Origin: Plesiocystis pacifica SIR-1
GTDB taxonomy: Bacteria > Myxococcota_A > Polyangia > Nannocystales > Nannocystaceae
Direction of reading: 5' to 3'
NCBI RefSeq assembly: GCF_000170895.1
Contig: NZ_ABCS01000003.1
Coordinates: 124,001 to 188,000, forward strand
Length of the DNA stretch: 64,000 nucleotides
Made by a program: the position numbers and the translations under genes
The notes under the pieces: generated by a model
Seen by the model: only the letters and a program-made list of their open reading frames with translations
The model's database searches: none
What the model was told of the DNA's origin: nothing
Part shown: one piece after another, positions 37,457 through 46,443 of the stretch
Layout of the letters: each line of letters opens with the position of its first letter
Position numbering within the stretch: position 1 is the stretch's first letter

Positions 37457-39703
37457 ATGGCGGCGCGGCGCGGGCAGATTCGGGGCATCGTTCAGGGCGT
37501 GGGCTTTCGGCCCTTCGTCGCGGGGTTGGCTCGTGGGCTCGGCCTGCGCGGTCACGTCGAGAACCGTGGGGGCGAGGTGATCGTGGCCATCGAAGGCAGC
37601 GCGGCGGCCCTCGACGCCTTCGCGGCGCGCCTGCCCGAGGAGGCCCCCGAAGCGGCGCAGATCGAGGCGGCGCGTTGGATGGAGGTCGAGGGAGGGCTCG
37701 GCGACGGCTTCGTGATTCGGGCGAGCGAGGCTCGGGGCGAAGGCGTGCTGGCGATCGGCCCCGACCTGCGCGTGTGCGAGGCTTGCCTGGCCGAGGTCGG
37801 CGACCCCGAGGATCGCCGCTTTGGCTACGGGCTCAACGCGTGCACGGCCTGCGGCCCGCGGCTGACGATCACGGCGCGCTCGCCCTGGGCCCGGGCCGAC
37901 AGCGCGATGGCCAGCTTTCCTGCCTGCCCCGCCTGCCAGGGGGAGTTCGAGGATCCCGAAGATCGCCGCTGGCACGCCGAGGCCATCGCGTGCCCCGACT
38001 GTGGCCCGCGCCTGCGCCTCGAGGCCCTCGACGGTCGAGGCCTGGCCGGTCCCGAGGGGGCGATCGAGTCTGCGGCGGAGCTCCTGCGGCGCGGGCAGGT
38101 CCTCGGGTTGAAGGGCGTCGGAGGCTTTCAGCTCCTCGTCGACGCGCGCTCGGAGGCGGCGGTCGAGACCCTGCGCGCGCGCAAGCGTCGACCGCACAAG
38201 GCGCTCGCGGTGATGGTCGCGGACTTGCGGGCGGCGGCGGAGCTGGTCGACCTCACGGGGCCCGCGGCAGCGGCTCTGGACAGCCCGGCGGGGCCGATCG
38301 TGCTGCTCCCGCGGAGGGGCCCCCAAGCCGCGGAAGGGGTCGCGCCCGGGCAGCCCCGGCTGGGCCTCATGCTCCCGACCACGGCCGCGCACGCGCGCTT
38401 GCTCGCTGCCTTTGGCGGTCCGATCGTGGCGACCTCGGGCAACGTGCACGGGCGGCCCATGGCTCGGACCCTCGACGAGGCGCGGGCGCAGCTGACCGGG
38501 GTCGCGGACGCTCTGCTGGTCCACGACCGGGCGATCCTCCGGCGCTGCGACGACTCCGTGGTGCAGGTCGTCGAGGGCCGGCCGCGAGCGCTCCGCCTCG
38601 GCCGCGGCCTGGCCCCGGCGCGCTTCGAGCTCCCGGGCAGCGCCGACGCGTCGCTCCTGGCCCTGGGCGGACACCTGCAGCACACCCCGGCCTACGCGGG
38701 CGAGGGCCTGGCGCTGGTCTGGCCCTACGTCGGCGACCTCGACGAGGCCGAGACCCGCGTCGCCATGGGCGAGGGCCTCGCGGACTTGTGCGCGACGATC
38801 GGGCGCGCGCCGACCCGGGTGGTCTGCGACGCCCACCCGGACTACGCGACCACGCGCTGGGCCGAGGCCGCCCAGCGCCGCGACCCGAGCTTGCGCGTGG
38901 ATCGGGTCTGGCACCACCACGCCCACGTCGCGGCGGTGCTCGCCGAGCACGGTCGGGCGGCGGCCCTCGGGGTGAGCTGGGACGGCGCGGGGCTGGGCAC
39001 GGATCGCAGCAGCTGGGGCGGCGAGTTCTTGCTCGTCGAGGGCGCCCGCTTCCGACGGCTGGCCCACCTTCGCCCCTTCCCGCTGCCCGGCGCAGACGCG
39101 GCCGCCCGCGACGGCCTGCGCGTGCTCGCGGGCATGCTCGCGGCCGCCGAGTTGCCCGCGCCGCGTTTGGGCGGCGAGCAGGACGAGGCCCTCGCCCGCT
39201 TCCTGTCCATCGCGCGTCGCCCTCGCTTGAGCCCGTCGAGCAGCGCGGTCGGTCGGCTCTTCGACGCCTTCGCGGCGCTCGTGGGCCTGCGTCGCCGCAG
39301 CCGCTATCAGGCCGAGGCCGCCTGCGCCCTCGAGCACGCCGCGGCCGCCCACGGCCCCGCGCCGGCCTACCCCTTTGGCTTCGACGGCGCGCGCCTGGAC
39401 TGGCGGCCCGCGCTGGTCGGCGCCATCGATGAGCGCGCGCGCCCTGGCCTGGTCGCCGCCCGGGTCCACGCGACCTTGATTTCGATGATCCTGGCCGTCG
39501 TCGCCCGCCACCGCCCGCGCACCGTCGCGCTGTCGGGGGGCTGCTTCGCCAACGCGCTGCTGCTCGCGGGCGCGAGCGAGGCCCTGCGCGGCGGGGGGGT
39601 CGAGGTGCTCAGCCCCGAGCGCCTGCCCCCGGGTGACGGCGGCCTCGCCCTGGGACAAGCCTGGGTCGCCACTCGATCGGAGGAGGTCGGCGCATGTGCC
39701 TAG
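37457..39703 (+). CDS. hypF: Carbamoyltransferase HypF
   Basis: HypF uses carbamoyl phosphate and ATP to carbamoylate the HypE C-terminal Cys, the precursor of the cyanide ligands. At 748 residues it has four parts: an acylphosphatase domain (about 1-90, GIVQGVGFRPF), two zinc fingers with four CxxC pairs (about 105-185, CEACLAEVGDPEDRRFGYG and CPDCGPRL), a YrdC-like domain (about 195-370, KRRPHKALAVMV) and a Kae1-like domain (about 385-745, HHHAHVAAVL, SWDGAGLGTD, SGGCFAN). All parts look complete. The start ATG follows the hypA stop by 20 bp. It overlaps hypC by 10 bp. Confidence 0.95.
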   Translation: MAARRGQIRGIVQGVGFRPFVAGLARGLGLRGHVENRGGEVIVAIEGSAAALDAFAARLPEEAPEAAQIEAARWMEVEGGLGDGFVIRASEARGEGVLAIGPDLRVCEACLAEVGDPEDRRFGYGLNACTACGPRLTITARSPWARADSAMASFPACPACQGEFEDPEDRRWHAEAIACPDCGPRLRLEALDGRGLAGPEGAIESAAELLRRGQVLGLKGVGGFQLLVDARSEAAVETLRARKRRPHKALAVMVADLRAAAELVDLTGPAAAALDSPAGPIVLLPRRGPQAAEGVAPGQPRLGLMLPTTAAHARLLAAFGGPIVATSGNVHGRPMARTLDEARAQLTGVADALLVHDRAILRRCDDSVVQVVEGRPRALRLGRGLAPARFELPGSADASLLALGGHLQHTPAYAGEGLALVWPYVGDLDEAETRVAMGEGLADLCATIGRAPTRVVCDAHPDYATTRWAEAAQRRDPSLRVDRVWHHHAHVAAVLAEHGRAAALGVSWDGAGLGTDRSSWGGEFLLVEGARFRRLAHLRPFPLPGADAAARDGLRVLAGMLAAAELPAPRLGGEQDEALARFLSIARRPRLSPSSSAVGRLFDAFAALVGLRRRSRYQAEAACALEHAAAAHGPAPAYPFGFDGARLDWRPALVGAIDERARPGLVAARVHATLISMILAVVARHRPRTVALSGGCFANALLLAGASEALRGGGVEVLSPERLPPGDGGLALGQAWVATRSEEVGACA

Positions 39704-39951
39704 CGGTCCCCGGTCGCCTGCTCGAGCGCTGGTCGGACGCGACGGGTCTGGCCCATGGGCGCGTGGCCTTTGGCGCGGTCCGCCGCGAGGTGTGCCTGGC
39801 CTATACGCCCGAGGCCCAGGTCGGCGACTTCCTCATCGTGCACGTTGGCTTTGCGATCCAGATCCTCGACGAGGCGGCGGCCCGCGAGGCCCTCGGCTAC
39901 TGGTTGGAGATCGGGTTGGAGATGGCCGAGCAGGAGGGCGGCGAGTCGTGA
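39694..39951 (+). CDS. hypC: Hydrogenase maturation chaperone HypC
   Basis: The 85-residue protein starts with MCLAVPGR, the essential Cys2 motif of HypC/HybG, and has the beta-barrel core with VGDFLIVHVGFAIQILDEAAA. HypC binds HypD and the large-subunit precursor and carries Fe(CN)2CO to the active site. The gene overlaps the hypF 3' end by 10 bp and the hypD start by 4 bp (GTGA), showing tight coupling of the maturation set. It is of normal length. Confidence 0.95.
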   Translation: MCLAVPGRLLERWSDATGLAHGRVAFGAVRREVCLAYTPEAQVGDFLIVHVGFAIQILDEAAAREALGYWLEIGLEMAEQEGGES

Positions 39952-41060
39952 AGTGGGTCGAGGAGTTCCGGGATCCGGCGGCGATCCGGGCCGCGAGCGC
40001 GGCGATCGCCGAGGCGATCACCCAGCCGTGGACGATCATGGAGGTCTGCGGCGGGCAGACCCACGCGATCGTGCGCTGGTCCCTGCACGAGCTCCTGCCG
40101 CCGGAGCTCGAGCTCGTCCACGGCCCGGGCTGTCCGGTGTGCGTGACCCCGGGGGAGGTCCTCGACGCCGCGCGCGACCTGGCCGTCGAGGGCGGGGTGA
40201 TCCTGGCGACCTACGCCGACATGCTGCGCGTGCCGGGGCAGCGGCGCACCGGGGACCTGCTCGCGGCTCGGGCCGCAGGGGCGGACGTGCGCGCCGTCGC
40301 CTCGCCCCTCGACGCCCTGCGCCTGGCGCAGGCCCACCCCGAGCGCGAGGTCGTCATGCTCGCCGTGGGCTTCGAGACCACCGCGCCCGCGAGCGCGGCG
40401 GCGATCGAGGCGGCCGCGCGGGGCGGCGTCGCCAACTTCTCGGTGCTCGCCAGCCACGTGCGCGTGGCTCCGGCGATGGCGATGATCCTCGCAGGCGAGG
40501 ACAACCGCGTGCAGGGCTTCTTGGCCGCGGGTCACGTGTGCGCCGTGGTCGGGACCGAGGACTATCCGCCCCTGGTCGAGCGCTACGGGGCGCCGATCGT
40601 GGTCACGGGCTTCGAGCCCCTCGACCTGCTCGCGGGCGTGCTCCGCTGCGTGCGTGCCCTCGAAGCCGGGCGGCCGAGGCTGGAGGTGCAGTACCGCCGG
40701 GCGGTCCGTCCCGAGGGCAATCCGGTCGCGCGAGCGGCCCTCGAGCGGGTGTTCGAGGTCGTCGACGCGCCCTGGCGCGGCCTGGGCGAGGTGCCCCAGG
40801 GGGGCCTGGCGATCCGCCCGGAGTTCGCGGCCCACGACGCCCTGCGGCGCTTCGAGCTGCGCCCGGATGAGCGGGGTGTGGCGGCCGAAGGTGGGCAGGG
40901 GAGCTGCCGCGCGGCCGATGTCCTCCGCGGTCGCCTCAAACCCCTGGCCTGCCCCGAGTTTGGCCGCGGCTGCACCCCCGAACGACCCCTGGGCGCGCCC
41001 ATGGTCTCGAGCGAGGGAGCCTGCGCCGCCTACTACCGCCACCGAGCGCGTCATGCCTGA
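39948..41060 (+). CDS. hypD: Hydrogenase maturation protein HypD
   Basis: HypD forms the scaffold with HypC where Fe receives its cyanide and CO ligands. At 370 residues it shows MEVCGGQTHAI, the redox CxxC of GPGCPVCVTP, FETTAPASAA, AGHVCAVVG and a C-terminal cluster of cysteines (GSCRAADV, ACPEFGRGCTP, GACAAYY) that would bind a 4Fe-4S cluster. The GTG start overlaps the hypC stop. The 3' end overlaps hypE by 8 bp. All expected motifs are intact. Confidence 0.95.
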   Translation: MKWVEEFRDPAAIRAASAAIAEAITQPWTIMEVCGGQTHAIVRWSLHELLPPELELVHGPGCPVCVTPGEVLDAARDLAVEGGVILATYADMLRVPGQRRTGDLLAARAAGADVRAVASPLDALRLAQAHPEREVVMLAVGFETTAPASAAAIEAAARGGVANFSVLASHVRVAPAMAMILAGEDNRVQGFLAAGHVCAVVGTEDYPPLVERYGAPIVVTGFEPLDLLAGVLRCVRALEAGRPRLEVQYRRAVRPEGNPVARAALERVFEVVDAPWRGLGEVPQGGLAIRPEFAAHDALRRFELRPDERGVAAEGGQGSCRAADVLRGRLKPLACPEFGRGCTPERPLGAPMVSSEGACAAYYRHRARHA

Positions 41061-42105
41061 TACCGATATTGAGGAGGGCCCGTCCTGCCCCTTGCCCTTC
41101 TCCGACTACGAGCGGGTCGTGCTCGCCCACGGCGGCGGCGGGCGGGTGATGCAGCGGCTGATCCGCGACCTGTTCGTCGCGGCCTTTGGCGGGGCGGCGC
41201 TCGAGCGCGGCCACGACGGGGCGGTGCTGCGGCCGCGCGGGCCCATCGCGGTGACCACCGACGCTTTCACCGTCAGCCCGCGCACCTTCCCCGGCGGCGA
41301 CCTGGGCAGCCTCGCGGTCCACGGCACGGTCAACGACCTGGCGATGTGCGGCGCCCGGCCGCTGGCGCTCACGGCCAGCTTCATCCTGGAAGAGGGCCTC
41401 GAGCTGCGCGAGCTGGCGACCCTCGTCGAGCACATGGCCGCGGCCGCGCGCAGCTGCGGGGTCGAGGTCGTGACCGGCGACACCAAGGTCGTCGAGCGCG
41501 GCAAGGGAGACGGGGTGTTCATCACGACCACGGGGGTGGGCGAGCTGCTCGTCGACCCGCCCCCGGGGCCAGAGCGCCTCGCCCCCGGGGACGCGATCGT
41601 GGTCAGCGGACCGATCGGCGAGCACGGCGTGGCGGTCCTCGCCGCGCGCGAGGGCCTGAGCCTCGAGCCGCCCCTGGTCAGCGACGCGGGCCCGGTCCAC
41701 GCGGCGGCCCTCGCCCTGGTCGAGGCCTGCGAGGTCCACTGCCTGCGCGATCCGACCCGCGGGGGCCTGGCCTCGGTGCTCGCCGAGCTGGCCACGGCGA
41801 GCGGCTCGAGCATGCACATCCGCGAGGCTGATGTTCCCGTGCGCCCGGCCGTCGCCGACACCTGCGAGCTGCTCGGCCTCGACCCCCTCTACGTCGCCTG
41901 CGAGGGCCGCTTCGTGGCCTTCGTGCCCGCGGCCCAGGTGGACGACGCGCTCGCGTGTCTGCGCCGCAGCGGCTGCGAACAGGCCGCGCACATCGGCGCG
42001 CTCGGGCCCGCGAGCGCGGACCCGCTGGTGTTCGCCGAGTCAGCCCTGGGCGGGCGGCGGATCCTCGACCTGCTCTCGTCTGAGCAGCTCCCGCGGATCT
42101 GCTGA
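41053..42105 (+). CDS. hypE: Hydrogenase maturation protein HypE
   Basis: HypE is an ATP-dependent dehydratase (PurM-like fold) that turns the thiocarbamate made by HypF into a thiocyanate for cyanide transfer. At 350 residues it starts with VVLAHGGGGRVMQRLI and contains TDAFTVSPRTFPGGDLGSLAVHGTVNDLAMCGA, VTGDTKVV and DPTRGGLASVL. It ends with the strictly required C-terminal Cys in PRIC. The ATG gives the usual length; it overlaps hypD by 8 bp. It is the last gene of the operon; the stop lies in a hairpin next to a convergent gene. Confidence 0.95.
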   Translation: MPDTDIEEGPSCPLPFSDYERVVLAHGGGGRVMQRLIRDLFVAAFGGAALERGHDGAVLRPRGPIAVTTDAFTVSPRTFPGGDLGSLAVHGTVNDLAMCGARPLALTASFILEEGLELRELATLVEHMAAAARSCGVEVVTGDTKVVERGKGDGVFITTTGVGELLVDPPPGPERLAPGDAIVVSGPIGEHGVAVLAAREGLSLEPPLVSDAGPVHAAALALVEACEVHCLRDPTRGGLASVLAELATASGSSMHIREADVPVRPAVADTCELLGLDPLYVACEGRFVAFVPAAQVDDALACLRRSGCEQAAHIGALGPASADPLVFAESALGGRRILDLLSSEQLPRIC

Positions 42106-42119
42106 CCGGGAGGGTCAGC
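42101..42119. terminator. Hairpin spanning the convergent hypE and LRR gene ends
   Basis: GCTGACC and GGTCAGC form a 7-bp stem with a 5-nt loop. The stem covers the hypE stop and the last codons of the convergent LRR gene. It could act as a bidirectional terminator, but no T-run is visible. Confidence 0.4.
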
Positions 42120-43509
42120 TCGTCGAAGCGGCGGCGGGGATGCGCGGCCAGTGGGGCGTGGACTCGACCAGGACCTCGCGCAAGCGGCCGCGGAGCTCGC
42201 GGTGGTGGCCAGGGCGCATGTCCATCACGGTCAGCCGGCGCAGGCAGGGGAGCGCCTCGAGGAGCCGAACCTGAGCCGAGTTGGGGACCTCCGGGAGGAG
42301 CAAGTGCTCGAGCTGCTCGAGGGCGCGCAGGGCCGCGTCGGGGGGCTCGGGCTCGAGGCCGAGGAGCCGCAGGTCGAGGACGCGCAGGGGGACGGCGCGC
42401 TGGATCGACGCGAGGTGCTGCCAGTCGACGATGTCGAGGCCGTCGTCGAGGACGGCCAGCGAGGGGCTCGGCAGCTCGCGCAGGCTCGCGAGGGTGGTCG
42501 CGCTCAGGCCCAGGTGCTCGAGGCGGGGCAGGGCCTCGACGGGGCCCTCACCCCACAGCACGAGCCGACGCAGCGCCGGCCAGGCGAAGGTGTCCGCGAC
42601 GTCGAGGTGGCGCAGCGGGATCTCGAGGCTCTCGAGGCGATCGTCGAGCTGGGCGTGGGCCTCTCGCCAGCGCATGACGGGGGCTGCGCGGATCCCCATG
42701 GGCTCGACCTGGAGGTGGCGCAGGCTCAGCTCGGACAGGACCTCGGCCCACTCCTGGGGCCCGGCCTCGAGCTGAAGGCTGAGCGAGTCGAGCCGGAGCT
42801 TGGTCAGCGTGCCCAGGGCCTCGGCGGTCCTGAACCACGCGTGGAGGTGGCGCAGCTGGGGCAGCTCGGCGAGGGCGGGGAGCTCCCGGATCTGGAGCGA
42901 GCCGAGCTGGAGGTGGGTCAAGGGCGCGCCCCGGAGCCGCTCGAGCCCAGGCTGGGTGTGGTGCGGGAGGCTGAGGCCGCGCAGCTGGGGGAGGGTGAGG
43001 AGCTGCTCGAGGGCCGCGTCGAGGTGGACCCCGCCGTGGACCTGCAGCTTCAGGTGCACGAGCCGGCGCAGCTTCATCAACACGCCGAGGTCGTCCCAGT
43101 CGGCGGTGGTGCGGTTGAGCGTCGTCGACACGCACGCCGGGTTGACCCGGGCGAACTCGTGCTCGAGCTCGTCCATGCGCGAGCCCTCCAGCTTCCACAG
43201 CCCGCGCAGCGCCGGCATGGGCGCGCAGGCCTTGAGCTGGCCCTCGGCGGCGCCCGAATAGTCGACCACGAAGCCCGCCCGCATCTTGGCCAGGGCGGGG
43301 GCGAAGGACGAGGGCCAAAACTGGCTCTCGGTCGCCAGCTCGCGCGCTTGCTCGTTGAGCTCCCGGGCCTGCTCGGGGGTCGCGGCGCGGACCGAGGCGA
43401 GCTCGAGGGCGAGGAGCTCCCCGCGGGGGTCGCCGCGGGCGAGGAGCTCGTCGGCGAACACGCTGGCCTCGTCGAGCTGCGCGGCCTCGTCGATGATCTG
43501 GTCGATCAA
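42115..43509 (-). CDS. TIGR02996 domain and leucine-rich repeat protein
   Basis: The 464-residue protein begins with a TIGR02996-type N-terminal segment (ASVFADELLARGDPRGELLALELA), a marker of planctomycete and myxobacterial LRR proteins. Leucine-rich repeats follow (about residues 100-460), of the type LPQLRGLSLPHHTQPGLERLRG, LAELPQLRHLHAWF, LPRLEHLGLSATTLASLREL. No signal peptide or membrane segment is visible. LRR proteins bind other proteins, but the partner is unknown. It is convergent with hypE (stops overlap a hairpin) and is followed by the SDR gene upstream on the same strand with 12 bp between them. Confidence 0.85.
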   Translation of the reverse strand: MIDQIIDEAAQLDEASVFADELLARGDPRGELLALELASVRAATPEQARELNEQARELATESQFWPSSFAPALAKMRAGFVVDYSGAAEGQLKACAPMPALRGLWKLEGSRMDELEHEFARVNPACVSTTLNRTTADWDDLGVLMKLRRLVHLKLQVHGGVHLDAALEQLLTLPQLRGLSLPHHTQPGLERLRGAPLTHLQLGSLQIRELPALAELPQLRHLHAWFRTAEALGTLTKLRLDSLSLQLEAGPQEWAEVLSELSLRHLQVEPMGIRAAPVMRWREAHAQLDDRLESLEIPLRHLDVADTFAWPALRRLVLWGEGPVEALPRLEHLGLSATTLASLRELPSPSLAVLDDGLDIVDWQHLASIQRAVPLRVLDLRLLGLEPEPPDAALRALEQLEHLLLPEVPNSAQVRLLEALPCLRRLTVMDMRPGHHRELRGRLREVLVESTPHWPRIPAAASTS

Positions 43510-43521
43510 AGCGAGGCGAGT

Positions 43522-44346
43522 CTACCCGAGGGGCGCAGAGGGTCGGCCCCAGTTGTCGAGCTCGCGCTCGAGCGCGTCGACGATGCGTTGGACCTTCGCG
43601 TCGTCGAGGGCGTCGGGGTGCGGCGGCCCAAAGCGGTGGGCGTCGTTGTCGAAGTACTTGCCCGAGGCGTCCGCGAAGGCCTCGCTCAGCGCCGCCCGCA
43701 TCAAGATGTCGGCGCCGACGCGCACGTCGTTGCCCGCGACCCCAAAGCCCTCGCGGACCATGTTGGTCGCGAGCAGCGAGCCCGGGTTGACCGCGACCAC
43801 GACCGGCCCCTCGGGCAGGGACTTCGCCAGCCACCGCGACCAGGCCGTGATCGCCAGCTTGCTCTGGGCGTAGGCGTCGAACTCCGCGAGCCGCCTGCGC
43901 CCGGCGAGCGCGTCGAGGCTGACGGGGTTTTGCGCCGCCGACGAGAGGTTGACGATCCGTCCGCTCGGGGGGAGGAGGGGCAGCAGCCGCTGGGTCAGGT
44001 GCAGCGGCGCGAGGGTGTTGACGACGAAGCGCAGGTCGTGGCCGCTGTCGGTGATGGGCCGGGAGGTCTTGAACACCCCCGCGTTGTTGATGAGCACGTC
44101 CAGCCGCGCGTGGTCGCTCACGACGGCGGCCGCGAAGGCCTCGACGGCGTCGAAGCGGGACAGGTCGGCGACGTAGCCCTGGACCGGTCCGGCGCCGGGC
44201 AGGACCCGGAGCAGGGCCTCGAGCTCGTCGAGCTTGGCGCGGCTGCGCCCGTGTACGAGGAGGTGATGCCCCCGCGCCGCCAGGGCCTTGGCGGTTTCGA
44301 AGCCGATGCCGGAGGTCGCCCCCGTGATGAGAATGGTCTTGGACAT
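43522..44346 (-). CDS. SDR-family NAD(P)-dependent oxidoreductase
   Basis: The 274-residue protein has the SDR signatures: TGATSGIG (N-terminal Rossmann fold), HGRSRAKLDEL (Arg after the second strand, NADP-type), NNAG, NLSS with the catalytic Ser and YAQSK with catalytic Tyr/Lys. It resembles retinol dehydrogenase/WW-domain-oxidoreductase-like SDRs. The substrate is unknown. It lies 12 bp from the LLM oxidoreductase gene upstream on the same strand, so the two may act in one pathway. Confidence 0.9.
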   Translation of the reverse strand: MSKTILITGATSGIGFETAKALAARGHHLLVHGRSRAKLDELEALLRVLPGAGPVQGYVADLSRFDAVEAFAAAVVSDHARLDVLINNAGVFKTSRPITDSGHDLRFVVNTLAPLHLTQRLLPLLPPSGRIVNLSSAAQNPVSLDALAGRRRLAEFDAYAQSKLAITAWSRWLAKSLPEGPVVVAVNPGSLLATNMVREGFGVAGNDVRVGADILMRAALSEAFADASGKYFDNDAHRFGPPHPDALDDAKVQRIVDALERELDNWGRPSAPLG

Positions 44347-44358
44347 GGTCGGGTCGTT

Positions 44359-45345
44359 TCAGTCGTGGAATGCGGGCAGGAGCTCGCGGGAGAGCCGTTC
44401 GAGGGTGGGGGGGATCTCGGCGGCGTTGAAGCGGAGGTTGAGCGCGACGTGGTTGAGGCCGGCGTGGCGCAGGGACTCGAGGTAGCGCTGCAGGCCCTTC
44501 ACGCCGACTCGGAGCCCGAGGTGGATGGGGCTCGGCGGGGCGTCGGGGTCCTCGAGCAGGTCGACGTAGAGCGGCTGCATGGCGGGCTTTTGCGCGCGCC
44601 CGGCCTCGAGCCTTCGCCGACGCCAGTCGCCGACGATCCTCGCCTGAGCGCTCGCCGAGCGCGGGTAGATCATCCACCCGTCGCCGTGCCGGGCGTGCCA
44701 CTCGGGCCCCTGCTGACTCCCGCCGGTGAGCAGCAGGGGGAGCTTGCCGCCCGAGGGCTTCGGGAGCATGTCGAGGCCCCCGCCCGGGCTGCCGTGGGCG
44801 CTCTGAAACGCGGCCCGGGCGTCGCCCATCTGCCGGATGTACTCGAAGCTGTCCCGGAAGCGCTCGCCTCGATCGTTGTAGGGCAGGTTGAGCGCCGGGT
44901 ACTCCTCGGGCCGGTCACCGGAGGCCACCCCGAGCAGGACGCGACCGCCGCTGAGCACGTCGGCGCTCGCCGCCGCCTTTGCGACGTGCGCGGGGTGGCG
45001 AAGGGGGAGCACCACGCTGGCCACGCCGAGGGCGATGGACTCGGTCGCGCCCGCGAGCAGGCCCAGGTAGACGAAGGGGTCGAAGAGCTGGCCCGCGTCA
45101 CCAAAGCTCGGCACGTTGAAGGGGACGTCCCGCAGCCAGACCGCCGCGAAGCCGAGGGCCTCGGCCAGACGCACCCGCTCGAGGTGGTCGGCCATGGTCG
45201 GCACGGGGCCCTGGGCGTAGCGCTCGATGGGCACGACCAGGCCGAGGGTCAGGCGCTCGGGCTGGAACACCGAGGCGTAGCCGCGATTGATGCGGTCGAA
45301 GGCGCTCGGCTCGGCTGGGGCTCGGGTGGGCCTGGCGACGGACAT
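44359..45345 (-). CDS. LLM-class flavin-dependent oxidoreductase
   Basis: The 328-residue TIM-barrel protein belongs to the luciferase-like monooxygenase superfamily. Motifs are LTLGLVVPIERYAQGPVPTM, AEALGFAAVWLRDVPFN, VASVVLPLRHPAHVAKAAASADVLSGGRVLLGVASGD and a C-terminal flavin-binding region (LPLLLTGGSQQGPEWHARHGDGW). Members use FMN or F420. The substrate is unknown. It is divergent from a LysR regulator with a palindromic box between them, and the SDR gene follows it, so the LysR protein probably controls the LLM-SDR pair. Confidence 0.85.
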   Translation of the reverse strand: MSVARPTRAPAEPSAFDRINRGYASVFQPERLTLGLVVPIERYAQGPVPTMADHLERVRLAEALGFAAVWLRDVPFNVPSFGDAGQLFDPFVYLGLLAGATESIALGVASVVLPLRHPAHVAKAAASADVLSGGRVLLGVASGDRPEEYPALNLPYNDRGERFRDSFEYIRQMGDARAAFQSAHGSPGGGLDMLPKPSGGKLPLLLTGGSQQGPEWHARHGDGWMIYPRSASAQARIVGDWRRRRLEAGRAQKPAMQPLYVDLLEDPDAPPSPIHLGLRVGVKGLQRYLESLRHAGLNHVALNLRFNAAEIPPTLERLSRELLPAFHD

Positions 45346-45480
45346 GGGGACTTCCTCGGTTCGACAAATCTAGGTTACAGGTGACGGGGCGCCGACTGGA
45401 CAGTGTTGCTCTGTGCGGCCTCCGAAGGCATGATGGAGTCGCTCCCGGCGCCTGAGAAACAAAGAACGTTCACATCACTT

Positions 45481-45495
45481 TCAATTTTTGATTGA
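45481..45495. promoter_or_regulatory. LysR-type operator palindrome
   Basis: TCAAT and ATTGA form a perfect 5-bp inverted repeat with a 5-nt spacer (TCAATTTTTGATTGA), in an AT-rich tract 6 bp before the LysR start. It fits the interrupted dyad that LysR-type regulators bind; self-binding is inference. Confidence 0.55.
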
Positions 45496-45501
45496 CAATC
45501 T

Positions 45502-46440
45502 ATGAGGCTAGACGAGATGGAGCTCCTCCTGCGCGTCGCCGAGACGGGGTCCATGACCCTGGCGGCCCGCCAGATGAACCGAACCCCCGCGGCGGTCAGC
45601 GCCTCCGTGAAGCGGCTCGAGGCCGAGCTCGGGGTTCGGGTCTTCGATCGCACGACCCGCTCCGTGCAGCCCACGGACGAGGGGCTGCTCGTGCTCGAAG
45701 GCTGCCAGGACGTCGTCGAGCGGTGGCAGCAGGCCCTCGAAGGCATCCGCGGCGCCGAGCGGGAGCTCGCGGGCAGCATCCACGTCTCGGCGCCCGCGGA
45801 CACGAGCTACCAGGTCCTCGCGCCGGTCGCCGTCGAGGTGGCCGCGGCCCACCCCAAGCTCGACATCGTCGTCCACTCCAGCGACGCGGTGCACCACCTC
45901 CACCGAGACGCCATCGACATGGCGATCCGCTACGGCCCCCTGCAAGACAGCGCCCTGACGGCGCGAAAGCTCGCGCAGTGGCCGGGCGTCCTGGTGGCGT
46001 CTCCCGCCTACCTCGAGCAGCACGGACAGCCCGAGCGGCCCGAACAGCTCGCCGACCACCGACTGCTCACCCTTCAGCTCTCGAGCATCCCCAACCGAAG
46101 CTGGTCGCTGCGCTCGGAGGCGGGGCCGCGCCAGCTCGAGATCGAGAGCAACCTGTGCGGCGACGGCTACCTGACCCGTCGGTGGGCGAGCGAGGGGCGA
46201 GGCGTCGCGCTCAAGAGCTTGTTCGACGTGATCGACGACCTCGAGTCGGGCCGCCTCGTCCGCGTGTTGCCGGCGTACTCGAGCGGGCCCATGCCGATCC
46301 ACGCCCTGTTCCCGAGCCGCCGCTACATGCCGGCGAGGGTGCGCGCCTTCGACATCGCGCTGTCCGCCGCCTTCGAGGCGCGCTCGGGTCGCTGCGCGGC
46401 CTGGCTGCGGAGCCAGTCCCCGGGGCAGTCGCCAGGGTAG
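45502..46440 (+). CDS. LysR-family transcriptional regulator
   Basis: The 312-residue protein has the N-terminal winged helix (about 1-60: LDEMELLLRVAETGSMTLAARQMNRTPAAVSASVKRLEAELGVRVFDRTTRSV) and the C-terminal effector-binding domain (about 88-300: GSIHVSAPADTSYQVLAPVAVEVAAAHPKLDIVVHSSD). The ATG lies just downstream of an AT-rich palindrome. It is divergent from the LLM-SDR pair, which it likely controls, usually as an activator with a small-molecule inducer. The stop is 4 bp from the convergent lipoprotein gene. Confidence 0.9.
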   Translation: MRLDEMELLLRVAETGSMTLAARQMNRTPAAVSASVKRLEAELGVRVFDRTTRSVQPTDEGLLVLEGCQDVVERWQQALEGIRGAERELAGSIHVSAPADTSYQVLAPVAVEVAAAHPKLDIVVHSSDAVHHLHRDAIDMAIRYGPLQDSALTARKLAQWPGVLVASPAYLEQHGQPERPEQLADHRLLTLQLSSIPNRSWSLRSEAGPRQLEIESNLCGDGYLTRRWASEGRGVALKSLFDVIDDLESGRLVRVLPAYSSGPMPIHALFPSRRYMPARVRAFDIALSAAFEARSGRCAAWLRSQSPGQSPG

Positions 46441-46443
46441 TCG

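Noticed and set aside
42151-45384. A 1077-codon plus-strand frame antisense to LRR, SDR and LLM genes
   Set aside because: No motif, and the opposite strand holds complete enzymes with catalytic signatures.
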